DNA of 64,000 bases from Malania oleifera (taxonomy: Eukaryota; Streptophyta; Magnoliopsida; Santalales; Ximeniaceae). This document shows, piece after piece, positions 44,385 through 55,329 of the stretch. The notes below the pieces were generated by a model. The model made no database searches and had not been told where the DNA came from. It was given only the letters and a program-made list of their open reading frames with translations. Every line of letters begins with the position of its first letter. Position 1 is the stretch's first letter. The position numbers were made by a program, and so were the translations under genes. The DNA is taken from positions 55,389,457-55,453,456 of the forward strand of contig NC_080420.1 of the NCBI RefSeq assembly GCF_029873635.1. Reading direction: 5' to 3'.

Positions 44385-45930
44385 TCTTTTGCTGATTACA
44401 GGCATGGTTTTGAGTTGTTGTGGTAGGATTCTTCTAGAGTTGGCCTACTATAGGGGCTAGAGTAATAGTTTTCAGTTCTAGGTGTCTCCAGTGGTTCCCC
44501 TTGGTTCTATTATGTAGTTGCAGGGTTGCATTTGATGACACATCCTTCTCATTGATTCAGTTTTGATGTTAATGATTGACTATTTGTCTAAGTTTATGTT
44601 GATATGATAGCGATTCGTTAAGCCTGCTTTATCTCTGTGATTCTTACAGCCCGCTTTCTCATTGGCTCAACCTGCTTGCCTGAACTGTTGATTATTTTGA
44701 TGATTTATTTGTTTGAGTTATGTTGATCTGAAATGACTTTTCCAGGCTACTATATCTCTGGGGTTGTGAAGTAGGGTTCTTAAGATCCTAATCTCAGGAT
44801 TGATACAATGTATCTACATGTCTGAACTGTACTACCCTCTATTGATGATGCTGTACTGGGCTGCAGACTTAATTTGGTAGTGCTAGAAGATGTATCTGGT
44901 GTGATTCATTACTAGTGGCTCAAGTTCAATCTGGAAGATCTGCTTTGAGCTTCTAGACTTCTGGTGTGTGTAGTGAGGGTCAGATTGTAAGATGAAGTGT
45001 TGGGGTCTTATTCTATGTGAGGTGCTGCTATTGGATACTTGGTTGAAGGGACTTGTTCTCTTCTGGATTGGATTCTGATCTACAGTTGGTTTTTAGCTTA
45101 GCTGGAGCTAACTTTGTTTGTATTTAGTTATTTAAAAAAAAAATCCTGATTTCCCCTTTCTATCGTCCCATTTTCATTTCTTTTTTTTTTTCCCCTTCTT
45201 ATCTCTTAATGGGTTTTCGGACTATTCTGAGGTGGTTGGAGTTTCTTGAATTCTTGAAATATCCTATTGGAGTTCTCCCTTATGGCTTATCCTGGCTTTG
45301 ATTGGTTTTCTTCTGCTACATCTACTGGAGATGGAATGATGCAGATTTTTTGTTTAGATAGTTTCTCCATATTGGTTTCTTGTTATGATTTTCTTTGAAA
45401 GGTGGCTTGAACTTCTGTCATGGTTGTGCTGGTGGTGGTTTGAGCTTCCAAGTGGCTACTTGGTCCTCGGTATCATCATGGCTTTCTTTTGGAGGTGGTT
45501 CGAGCTGCAAGTCTTCATCTTGGGCCTGGTCTTCCTTCTCATTGTGGATGGTGTACTGGCCAAGTTGATGATCCTCTTCAAGCTTTAGGGCTGATCAATG
45601 AATTCGTGCTACTCTTCGTCGTATGGCTTTGCTTATTGGAGGGTGATGCGCCTTGAATCCTCATGGATTGGATATCCATCATTTTTATGGCTTTCTATCT
45701 GGTGATGGCTTGAGTTCTAAGATATTTTATTATTGCATTATTTGATTTTTGGTTTTTGGTTTATTTTTGGTTAGTTTGGATGACTTTTTGCCCCTGGGAA
45801 TGCCCAGGTTTTGATGTAATAGTATATATCTTGTCGATGGAAGTTTTGCTTCCTTCCTCTCGGGTATGCCAGAGTTTCTATACATATCCATTTGATCAAT
45901 ATAATTGATCATTTGCTAATAAAAAAAAAG
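44385..45930 (+). other. L1 3' UTR
   Basis: T/G-rich non-coding sequence typical of plant L1 3' ends, running to the poly(A) tail. No second ORF is credible. Confidence 0.6.
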
Positions 45931-45940
45931 AGAAATATGG

Positions 45941-47450
45941 CGAAATTACTTTGGTAAGCTATTTAATGTAAACCAAATAAAAGACTTTAACTTAGAATTG
46001 ACAAATCAGGAAAAAAAAACTAAAAATATAATATTTATTCGCAATATTAGAATTAACAAAGTTAAGTTTGCACTAAAAAAGATGAAAAATGGAGAAGACC
46101 GAATAACATCGTAATTGAAGTTTAAAAATGCTTAGGTAATAATGGAATTATATGGTTAACTAATTTATTTGAAACAATTATTAAAATAAAGAAAATGCCA
46201 GATGAATGGAGGAAAATCACTTTAATACCTATATACAAAAATGAAGGAGATATTCAAAATTGTAATAAATATTGTGGAATTAAACTTATGAGTCATACGA
46301 TGAAATAGTAGGAAAAAGTAGTTGAATAAAGACCAAGACTAGAAATGAAGGTCTCAGAAAATAAAATTGGTTTTATTCCTGGGAGATCTACTATAAAAGT
46401 TATATATCTTTTAAGAAGATTAATGAAAAATTTCAGAGAAAAAGAAAAGGGACTTGCATATGATATTTATTGACTTAGAGAAAGTGTATAATAGGGTACC
46501 AAGGGAAGTACTATGGTGGGTTTTAGAAAGAAAAAAAAAAGAAGGTGTATGCAGTAGGTATACTAATGTCATTAAGGATACGTAAGATGGAGTAATGCCT
46601 GGTGTAAGGACTATTGGTGGAGAGACTAGAGAGTTTCTAATGACAATAGGTGTACATCAAGGATCTACTTTGAGCTCTTATGTTTTTACTTTAGTGATGG
46701 ATCAACTAACTAGGAGTATCCAAAATGAGATTTTATACTATATGTTGTTTGTAGATGATATTGTATTGATTGATAAAACTAGGGGTGGAGCAAAGGTTTA
46801 GTTGGAATTATAAAAAGAAGCTTTAGAATCTGGAGGCTTTAGGATAAGTAGAAATAAGAAAGAATATATGAAATGTAATTTCAGTAATAGTAGGAGGAAT
46901 ATTGGAGACAAAGTTAAACTTGATGATGAAGAAATAAATAATACTTGTAGATTTTGATACCTTGGATCTATTATGCATGCAGAAGGAGAAATTGAAGAGG
47001 ATGTAATGTATAAAGTTAAAGCAAGTTGGGTTAAATGTAGAAGCGCTTCAAGTGTGCTTTGTGAGTGTAGAATACCCTTAACATTAAAAGGGAAGTTTTA
47101 TAGGACGACTATAAGACTAGTTATGCTGGATCGGAATGTTGGGTAACTACAAAACAACATATCCAAAAAGTAAAAGTTGTTGATATGACAATACTTAGAT
47201 GGATGAGTGGCATAACATTAAAAGATAAATTAAGAAATCAGCATATTCATGGTAAGTTAGGGGTAGATCCCATAGAAGATAAGATAAGGGAGGGACAACT
47301 TAAATGGTTTGGGCACTTGCAATGTAAGTCACAGAGTGCACTAGTGAGGAAGAGTGAATTAGTTACTATAAGAGGTAATAGAAAGGGTAAAGGTAGAGCT
47401 AAAATGACTTGGAATGAGAGAGTAAGAATTTAATAGCCCTAAATTTGTTG
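45941..47450 (+). pseudogene. RTE reverse transcriptase remnant (right half)
   Basis: Continues the RTE protein after the L1: pre-RT (YFGKLFN), IDLEKVYNRVPR near 46470, GVHQGSTLSSYVF (46645-46690), the catalytic FVDDIVLID near 46750, and C-terminal MTILRWMSGITLKDKL...WFGHLQ (47185-47330). FADD is changed to FVDD. Several stops and frameshifts. Confidence 0.85.
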
Positions 47451-47555
47451 AAAGAAATTGTCATTGGTTGCATATATTAATTGAAAATGATTCATGTAGC
47501 CAACCCCACCTAATGGGACTTAAGACCTGGTTTTGTCGTTGTTGTTGTTGTACCA

Positions 47556-48080
47556 GGTGAGCATCTTACCTCCCCCAATATCCTAATAGGTGAGCAACCT
47601 TGAGGAGCACTTAGGGGTGAGCTTTTGACATAATTACGAGTTTTCTTAGGCTTTTATATGGGATTGGAAGCCTCACGAATGATCCATTTGGGAATGGCAT
47701 CGCATGAGTACTCTTGTCTTGGAGGTTTGGATGCTCATCCTTTTTAGCCATCGACTATACAGTTGGGTGGTATCATCTGAGACCCTAGTTGTGCTGGAGG
47801 GATGAGAGTTAACCTTAGTGCTGGTGGAATTTAAGATATTTCCCTTACTACTTGAGTCTAGGTTCCTTAGTAATGATCTTAGTAGGTTCAAGGATTGTAG
47901 AATCATGAGACTTGAACACTAGGTTAGACACTTAAGTATTTCCTTGGATAAGTATGAGTACAACTGGGTTTGACTTGGTGTAGTCTTGCCTCCAGATAGG
48001 CATGAATCCTTTACACTTTAGGAGGATTTTAGCAATGGGTGGTTCCTTTTGACCATTAAGAACTCCACGTCCGTGATACA
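47556..48080 (+). repeat. 3' LTR of the LARD-like element, right part
   Basis: Resumes at CCAGGTGAGCATCTTACC and matches 38725-39249 to the end at GTGATACA. AGGTGAGCATC-TA-C on both sides of the LINE is a probable 15-bp target duplication with a few changes. Confidence 0.75.
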
Positions 48081-49148
48081 TTGACTATGTTGCCATATAC
48101 GTGGGAGAAAATTTTAGGGAGCATTTATTTGATCTGAATGACCTTAAAATGGACGTTTTGTCTAAACTGATTCACTAAATAAGTGAACCGGTTAGATATT
48201 AGAGCGTTTAGTGACAACTTTGAATTTTTTTAGAATTCCTTTGATAGAATTAGACATAGAAATATATTTGGATTCAGAGATCGCTTTTCCAATTTTATAC
48301 CTTATATAAAATGAAAATAATAAAAAACTCATTACCCAAGTGATTAAAATTAAAATAATAAACTTCATTTTTGTGCAACAGCGAACTATATTAATTTTAT
48401 TTATAATTATTAATTAAATATATGACAAGAAAATATTACTTTTTGTTAAATCAAAAACTTTAGCTTATGTAATTTCTTATTAATTTTATCAAATATTTAT
48501 GTTCCTAAGCATTAAGAAGGTTAAAAATTGAAAGACAATAGGTATTAAGATATTAGATACCAAATAGTTAAAATAATTTAAATTTTAAATTAAGTGATTA
48601 GTTTAAATTCAATTCAAAATTGATTCAAAAAATCATATTTGAATTCAGTGTTCAAAACTTCACACTTAAATTTTACGAAACCCGCTCTTAGATAGTCTTA
48701 GACTATTAATGCCAAATTGTAATGTTGTTCTATTGAAACAGATCAAGATTAATAGCTGGAAGTGAAGACATGGATACATTATGTATGTATGTATGAATAC
48801 AAACATATCAAAGCCATTGAACTTTGTATTTATAAATTGCCAGCAACTTTTTTCACTTCTTCTTCCTTTATTTATTTTCTTGGCTACATTATACAAGATT
48901 CATGATCTCTTGATTACTAGTTTGTGGTATCTCTTTCAGCATGACCCTTATTATTTTGTGTTTGATGATTAACTCACCACGACAGCTGTGTTGTCCAATC
49001 AAAGCAATTTGGTTGTTTTAGGTCTTGCTAATTGTGTCATCCATCATGTAGATCTAAAAATATTCAGCTGGGTAAATTTGCAATTACCCTAGATTTGGAA
49101 CAATAAACGAAATTTATAATAGAAATTCCTAATTTTTACAAGATAAAA
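48081..49148. other. AT-rich spacer
   Basis: No gene or recognisable element. GTATGTATGTATG near 48782 is a short microsatellite. Confidence 0.5.
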
Positions 49149-49415
49149 ATGGATGTTCCACCTATTCTGTTTTTCCTATCCCTCGTCAATCCAATGTCAT
49201 CGAGAAGGAAAGAAAAGAGAGAATACAACAAAACCCAAAGCAAAAAAAAAAAAAAAAATCTTGATTTTCATTACCAAAGGATGTCTAAACGGTATTATCT
49301 CCTTGGAGGCTTCAATGATGAAAATCTCAAACAAGTGTACATTAATTCTCTGCCTGAGGATATCTAGCTTGAACTCCATAGAAAGATCTTTTCTCTCAGA
49401 CGTCCACTTAGAGAT
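49149..49415 (+). pseudogene. Reverse-transcribing element structural-protein fragment (uncertain)
   Basis: One frame reads RYYLLGGFNDENLKQVYINS near 49288-49347, then a stop and an ELHRK segment. The block looks like the start of a Gag/coat-type domain of plant reverse-transcribing elements, possibly caulimovirid-like. The N-terminal part is low-complexity (Lys-rich, A-run). The copy is cut at 49416 by the Tat element LTR. No polymerase or movement protein is present. Confidence 0.3.
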
Positions 49416-49848
49416 TGTTGCGGGGTAAAAATAGCAGAGATGCTCTTTCGACTCCCGTTGACCTGAAAGAGGAAGAAAAGAAAGGCTTGGAGGACCCGGG
49501 GTGTACTCCGGGGGATCACTCTAATGCCTAAGTAAGAGGGATGCTTTTAGAGAGGCTGAATGCAACAGTATAATCGTGTTCAATGACTTACCTTTGCCTT
49601 TTCTCCAAATCCCTTCTTATAGTAGCTCGAGTTGACCGCAGGTTGGCTCGAATTTATTGCACGAGGGCGTGAATTGCTCTCCGGCAATAAGTGTGTGCAC
49701 CTATTACTCAGTTATTAAGGCCGTTGGCGTGGATCTCTCCTCCTCTTTATTGGGTTGAAGCTAATCACTCGTCAGAATGTTAGACCCGGAGAAGGTGCGA
49801 GATAGGCGTTGACCTACCCTCATTAGCTAGATTATTTTGGGCGTATCA
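49416..49848 (-). repeat. 3' LTR of the Tat element
   Basis: 433 bp. On the minus strand it starts TGATACGCCC directly after a G-rich PPT and ends CCCCGCAACA. It is GC-richer than the flanks. The right edge is well set by the PPT; the left edge is set by TG/CA ends only. Confidence 0.6.
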
Positions 49849-49868
49849 GTTGTCCCCCCCCCCCTCAA
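49849..49868 (-). promoter_or_regulatory. Polypurine tract of the Tat element
   Basis: Minus strand: TTGAGGGGGGGGGGG then ACAAC, immediately before the LTR start. Confidence 0.65.
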
Positions 49869-49984
49869 TTTCAAATTTCTGGACAGAATTTTGAATAATG
49901 GTTTTGTCTGCATCTTTCCCCTTAGAAGGTTTAATGCTCTATCATGTTTCTCTTCTTCTTCTTCCTCTTTTTTTTTTTACATGG

Positions 49985-50315
49985 GATGAGTTGTTGAGCA
50001 GCTCGTGCCGAGTTGTTTTACCAAGCTGTTTTTTCGAGCTATTTGCAGAGCAGCTCGTGCCAAACTGTTTTGCCAAGCTTCTTATGCCGAGTTGCTCGTG
50101 CCAAGCTATTTTGCCGAGCTCCTCGTGTCGAGCTGTTTTGCCGAGCTGCTTATGCCAAGCTGTTTTGCCAGGATGCTCATGCTAAACTTTTTCGTCGGGC
50201 TGCTCGAGCCAAGCTGTTTTGTCGAGCTCCTCGTGCCGAGCTCCTCGTGCCTAGCTGTTTTGCCAAGCTGCTCGTGCCAAGCTTTTTTGTCGGCCTGCTC
50301 GTGCTGAGCTGTCCG
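49985..50315. repeat. Minisatellite array 1 (GAGCTGCTCGTGCC / GAGCTGTTTTGCC)
   Basis: Alternating 13-15 bp blocks of GAGCTNCTCGTGCC and AAGCTGTTTTGCC make irregular units of about 27-30 bp. At least ten units. It lies in the 3' region of the Tat element. Confidence 0.9.
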
Positions 50316-50319
50316 ATCT

Positions 50320-50965
50320 TCACCATAAAGGAAAATTTGCCGACCTGTTTGACCTTTTCCATGGAGTGAAGTTTAGACGACCTGTCTGATCTACTCCGTG
50401 AAAGGAAGTTGGCCGACTTGTCTGACCTGGTCTATAAAAGGGATTTGACTGATCTATCCCATGGAGGAAAATTGGCCGAGCTGTCTGACCTACTTCATGA
50501 AGGGAAGTTGGTCGACCTGTCTGGTCTGCCCCTTGAAAGAAAGTTGGCCGACTTGTCCGACTTGCTCCATGGAAGGAAATTGGCCGACCTATCCCATAGA
50601 GGGAAATTGGCCGAGCTGCCTGACTTGCTCCATGAAGGGAATTTGTTCGACCTGTCTGACCTATTCCATGGAGGGAATTTTGCCGACCTGTTCGACCTTT
50701 TCCATGGAGTGAAGTTTGGACGACCTGTCTGATCTGTTCCGTGAAAGGAAGTTGGCCAACCTGTCCGACCTGCTCTATGAAGGGGATTTGGCTGACCTAT
50801 TTGACCTCTTTCATGGAATGAAGTTTGGACGACCTGTCTGATCTGCTCTGTGAAAGGAAGTTGGCCGACCTGTCCGACCTGCTCTATGAAGGGGATTTGA
50901 CCGACCTGTCCCATGGAAGGAAATTGGCCGACCTATTCCATATAGGAAATTTTACCACCGAGCTT
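50320..50965. repeat. Minisatellite array 2 (GACCTGTCTGACCTGCTCCATG)
   Basis: Units of about 39-42 bp built from GGCCGACCTGTCYGACCTG followed by CTCCATGGAGGGAA or CTCYRTGAAAGGAAG. About 15 units, partly in a higher-order pattern: the block from 50325 recurs near 50700 and 50815. Confidence 0.9.
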
Positions 50966-50979
50966 ATCTGCAGGGCTGT

Positions 50980-51400
50980 TTTGGCCTTACGAGTCGTGCT
51001 CGTCATTTGGGCCTTTCTGTCTATTGAGCCATGTTCATCTACAGGGCTGTTCCAGCCTTAAGAGTCGTGCTCGTCAGTTTGGCCTCTCCGCCTGATGAGT
51101 CGTGCTCATCTGCTGGGCTGTTTTGTCCTCACGAGTCGTGCTCGTCAGTTTGTCCTTTGTGTCTATTGAGCTGTGCTCATCTGTTGGGCCGTTTTGGCCT
51201 CATGAGTCGTGCTCGTCAGTTTGGCCTCTCCGCTTGATGAGTCATGCTCATCTGCTGGGCTGTTTTGGCCTTACGAGTCGTGCTCGTCAGTTTGGCTTGT
51301 CTGCCTGATGAGTCGTACTCATCTGCTGGGCTATTTTGGCCTTACGAGTCATGCTCGTCAGTTTGGCCTCTCTGCCTGATGAGTCGTGCTCATCACTTGG
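50980..51400. repeat. Minisatellite array 3, 71-bp unit
   Basis: CTCATCTGCTGGGCTG recurs at 51106, 51176, 51247, 51318 and (decayed) 51389, a period of 70-71 bp. A first unit is near 51034. Each unit holds two diverged halves of ACGAGTCGTGCTCGTCAGTT / GATGAGTCGTGCTCATCTG. Confidence 0.92.
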
Positions 51401-52063
51401 TTGTTTCATCTGCTCATTTTTCCGAGGCGTTGTCCCATCCTTCTGTCCTGCGAAAGATTGATAAAAGCAGGTTTTAAATGTGTCATACCTTGGGAAGTGG
51501 GTTGGATGAAACATTCTCATTTATGGTCACCCGTCTAACATTGTGTCCGAGGCGATGTGGTCTTTCCGAGGCATCATTTGTCCTTGGGAAGCAGCGGCTG
51601 TGCATTTGTCAGAGATTTTCTATGGGTTCATGGATTCTCTGTGTCCTTTTTCTCCCTCGAAATGAAATCCTTTTTTGTAGATGAAAATTTTTTAGATTCC
51701 CGTCTCAGGGATTCGTGCCCTCCTCTCTTTATAAAGGCCAGAGGACTTCTTCATTCTGCACTCATCTTCAGTCTTAGAGGACTCCTTCCTTCTCTTCTCT
51801 TCTTCAGTCCACGAGGTCCCCCATTTGGCGTTAGGTACACTCTCCCTTTCTACTGCATGTTTGTTTTGTTGTTCTTCATGTTCTTCGTTGTTCTTGTGTT
51901 AACTTTGTATGTCTGATCTTTTCTTGTAAGACGACCTTGCTGTTTGTGTTTGGAATTTTACTATCTTGATTTGTCTTGGCATCTTTTCCTCTTTGGTTTT
52001 GCTGGTGCTTTCCCGTTTGATCCTTAGGTATAGGTATTGTTTTGTTCACGCTTTGTTTTCCCT
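51401..52063. other. Non-repetitive part of the Tat 3' region
   Basis: T/C-rich sequence between minisatellite array 3 and the antisense ORF. On the plus strand it lies directly upstream of the antisense ORF, so it would hold any promoter for it. ATAAAGG near 51740 is a weak TATA candidate. No coding similarity. Confidence 0.45.
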
Positions 52064-53779
52064 ATGGAGTCTTCTTCATAGCCTTTGAGGGTTCCTACTA
52101 TAGTTCGGAGCGCTCGTTGTGACCTCACCTCCTTCGACTTGCAGAATGTTCGTTATTTTTTTGCTATACCATCGAGTATTACTATTAGGTTGCCCTCTGC
52201 TTCCGAGTCAGCCCTTGATCCAGGCTCCGAGGAGCTCTGCCTCTATACAGATTACCTAGATTTGGGTTTCAGGCTCCCTTTTCCCCCTTCCTTCTTTAAC
52301 GTATTACGTTTTTACCGCATAGCACCTTCCCAACTTGTCCCGAACTTTTATCTTTTGCTCACTTGTTTTGCCGTCCTTCTGCTCTGCCTGGGCCACTAGC
52401 ATACAGTTCCTCTCTTTAGAAGTTGTTTCCAAATGCGATCCCATTCTGCCGAGAAGGAGCTATACTATTTCAACTCTCTACCAGGCTATAAACTTTTTTC
52501 ACCGAGCAGTTCTTCCATCCATAACTGGAAGTCTCGTTACTTCTTTGCCTTGGGGGAGTTGAATTACACGGGCTCTTTGGTCTGGTCTTCTCCTCTTGAT
52601 GGTAACGTTGTCTATCCCTTTTCCACCTTCTTTTGTAGGGCTACTAGTAGGTTATCCGATGACTCATCTTTTCTCCTTTCATCCCTTTTCCTTTGTAGTT
52701 CGGGTGCACCACCTTCTTCCAAGGCTTTCCCACGAAGAGCAGGCCATCCTGAAAGAGCTTCGTGTCCTTGGTGAACAGGGTATTATCCCTTATGAGGAGC
52801 TGCTCCAAGAGTGTGTCCTCGTGCAGTGGGGGATCAACCCCATTTCCTCAAGTCTTTCCTCGCCCCTGATTTCTATATATATGTTCGGATATTGTCTCTA
52901 TTGTTGGTGTTTTTACTCCTTTTCTCTTTATCCTTGCAGATATGGACTTCACCAAGTATGAATCTCTCATGGGGGAAGCCAGGAAGTAAAGGGTGAGTAG
53001 GAGTAGGAAGAAGAGAAGGGAGATCGAAGGGGAATCCTCCCAAAGGGATGCACCCGCCGTAGGTGATTTTGGTGCCCTTACTGATGAGATCAATGCTACT
53101 CCTCCTTCGATCCCACAGACACATACTGAAGCCATTTTTCACGAGCCGACCCGTTCTACCTCTGCTCTCCATCGGGCTATACATGCTGAAGATTTTGTGC
53201 AGGCCCAATGCACCTTTCCTGACGCTCTTTCAGCGAAGATCCGCCACACCTCATACCAGGTATCTATTTTTCAAATGGCTTTATTCTTCTCGCCTTATAC
53301 ATAGTTTTGTTAACTGTTCCATATTTTGTATTCTTCCTCAGCTGGCGACAATGGCTCTAGCCCAGGAGGAGAAGGTTGCCGAGATGTACCGGCAGACCTT
53401 GGATGCCTGGGAGAAGTATGTTGTTGCTTAGAACGAACTGCGTAAGGCCGAGGTTCGTGAGTGGGCTCTGCAAGCTGAAGCTGAGCGCCTTCCTAGGGAG
53501 GAATTACTTGCCAGAGAAGCTGCCGCTGCTGCTACTACCTCCCAAACAACAGTAAAGGAGTACAAGGACTCCAACCAGTTCGTCATTGATACCTCCAAAG
53601 CTTACCGGGTGGGATTCAGGAGGTGCCGGGATCAAGTCAAGACCAAACACCTTGAGCTTCCGCTGGACGGTGTGAGCTCTCATGGTTATGGCAACGAGAG
53701 TCCTGAATCCGTGGAAGATCTGGACGAGGATGATGAAGGGGAGGAGGAGGAAGCTGGAGAGGGGAGTAAAGCCAACTAG
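52064..53779 (+). pseudogene. Antisense ORF of the Tat element (Transposase_28-like), with introns
   Basis: Plus-strand coding region opposite to the element's own sense. Exons about 52064-52601, 52699-52882, 52940-53259 and 53342-53779 have GT-AG borders (G|GTAACG...TTTGTAG; TATAT|GTTCGG...CTTGCAG; CCAG|GTATCT...CCTCAG). Exon 1 encodes LYTDYLDLGFRLPFPPSFFN, RIAPSQLVPN and ELYYFNSLPGYKLF, as in the 'putative gypsy-type transposon' domain of Tat antisense ORFs. The last exon is coiled-coil-like (LRKAEVREWALQAEAERLPR) with a very acidic end. In-frame stops occur at about 52079, 52397, 52987 and 53429, so this copy is dead. The function of such ORFs is unknown. Confidence 0.7.
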
Positions 53780-53880
53780 TCTATAGGAACTGAACTTGTA
53801 ATATAAATTTTTCAAACTTTATTGACATAGTACAACTATTGTAATTGGTACTTTTATTACTGCAATGTAAGAAGCACTTT

Positions 53881-55320
53881 TTAGGAATAGTATTTTTTTA
53901 ACATATCCGAGTTCCATGTGCTCTTAATCTCTTTCCTCCCTACATCTTCCAACTTGTATGTCCCTGGCTTTATCTTGGTTGTGACTCTGTATGGACCCTC
54001 ACAGTTTGGCTTTAACTTGTGCGACCCTGACTCCAACGGGTTATTTTGCATCTTCCTCAGGACTAAGTCTCCTGGCTGGAAATTCCATACTTTGATGCGA
54101 TTGTTGTAGTACTTTGCTACCCTCTGCTGGTACACTGCAACTTTTAAACCCGCCTGATCCTGTCTCTCTTCTAGCAGGTCTATTTTTGATCTGAGTTCTT
54201 CGTTGTTGGTCTGCTCGTTAAAATATTTTCTTCGCCAAGAGGGTATCCCTACCTCTGCTGGGATGACTAGCTTTGCGCCTAAAACAAGCATGAAAGGGGT
54301 TTCCCCTGTTGCCGCTCTCTTGGTGGTGTGTATGCCCATATGAGGGAAGGGAGTTCCTCTGCCCATCTACCTTGCATAGATTCGAGTCGGGTCCTCAATC
54401 CGTGCAGTATCGTCCGGTTCATGTTCTCTACCTATCCATTGCTCTGGGGGTGCACCACTGATGCAAAGAGGAGGTTAATAGATAGGTCCGAATAGAACTT
54501 TTTGAAGCGCTCATTGTCGAACTGCCTCCCATGGTTTGTAACTATCACCCAGGGGATTCCGTAACGGCAAACCACTGATGTCCACACAAAGCGCGTAATG
54601 TTCCGCTCTGTTATGGTGGCTAGAGGTTCAACCTCTACCCACTTAGTGAAATAATCTATTGCTACCAACAAAAACTTTCTTTGACCAATCGCCTGCGGTA
54701 AAGGTCCCAGGATGTTTATTCCCCACTGTGCGAAGGGGCAGGGACTAGTTAGAGGGGAGAGTAGATTAGAGGGTACGTGTGGTACAGCTGCGCATCGTTG
54801 ACATCTGTTGCATCTCTTGACGAGCTCAACCGCGTCTTTCTTCATTGTAGGCCAGTAAAACTCCTGCCGCATGGCCTTGTGGGCTAGGGCCCTACTGGAA
54901 AGGTGGTTTCCGCATACTCCTTCGTGGATTTCCCTTAGTACATATTTCCCTTCTTCATTGTTTAGACAACGAAGGTAGGTTAGTGTTAGAGATCATCTGT
55001 ACAGCTCTCAGCCTATCAGCGTATATTTTGTTGCTTTCCTTCTTACTTTCCGAGCTTCCTTGTTGTCCTCTAGTAGGGATCCGTCCTGGAGGTATAGGAA
55101 TAAAGGCACTCTCCAATCGTTCTTGTTGATTTTGGACTCTACTGAGTTAATTTTGTCTTCCTCGTATGAGGGTTTCCCTATTCGCTCTAGATAAATAGCG
55201 TCTTTCCATTCCGTACCGGTTGCTGAGGCCAATTTCGCGAGTGCGTCGACCTTTTTATTTTCTAGCCTTGGTACGTGTTCTATATCAAACCGAACGAATG
55301 CTTTCGCGTATTCTTGGGCC
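53881..55320 (-). pseudogene. Tat gypsy RNase H end and integrase
   Basis: Starts in the RNase H tail (EHVPRLENKKVDALAKLASA, 55285 downward) and passes the linker (55232-55008). It continues into integrase: HHCC finger (HEGVCGNH near 54930, CNRCQRC near 54800), core (54750-54430) and the C-terminal GPYRVTTKIKPGTYKLED (53960 region), ending at the stop near 53881. Two catalytic Asp positions are Asn (GINILGP, VTNHGRQF), and stops occur near 55006 and 54432. Inactive copy. Confidence 0.88.
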
Positions 55321-55329
55321 TTACGTCCT

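Larger units (their letters stand above)
43742..45930 (+). mobile_element. 5'-truncated L1 LINE with TSD AGAAATATGG
   Basis: 2,189 bp, ending in a poly(A) run (45919-45929). It is flanked by perfect 10-bp duplications AGAAATATGG at 43732-43741 and 45931-45940. Across this insertion the RTE sequence is continuous when compared with the other RTE copy near 30090. It contains only the C-terminal zinc-binding region of the L1 RT and a 1.5-kb 3' UTR. Confidence 0.9.
42096..47555 (+). mobile_element. RTE-clade LINE with endonuclease and RT, split by an L1
   Basis: The endonuclease half (from TWNIGALMGKN near 42439) and the RT half (45941-47450) are separated by a nested L1. The 3' end is the (TTG)n tail at 47539-47554. 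Compared with the copy in the host-gene intron, this one retains the 5' half. Both have many stops. Confidence 0.85.
38560..48080 (+). mobile_element. LARD-like non-coding LTR retrotransposon (host of nested LINEs)
   Basis: 5' LTR 38560-39249, PBS, non-coding interior of 2.55 kb, polypurine tract, and 3' LTR 41812-48080 that is split by an RTE LINE. LTRs share long blocks such as CTTGAGTCTAGGTTCCTTAG, GTTGGGTGGTATCATCTGAGA and TCCTTTACACTTT. The interior has no gag or pol similarity in any frame. Without the LINE the element is about 4.1 kb. The 5' LTR begins 142 bp upstream of the VAR3/OZ-like start codon and the element points away from that gene. Confidence 0.75.

Noticed and set aside
45385-45588. 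Trp/Leu-rich ORF that looks like a membrane protein
   Set aside because: It lies in the T/G-rich L1 3' UTR; composition alone explains the hydrophobic translation.
49985-51400. CRISPR-like array
   Set aside because: Units are contiguous minisatellites with no constant repeat/variable spacer pattern, in a plant retrotransposon.
50005-51477. Series of overlapping open frames rich in Cys/Leu/Ser, e.g. 50005-50307, 50409-50732 and 51031-51477
   Set aside because: They are open in several frames only because the minisatellite units lack stop codons. No domain, start context or similarity supports a protein.
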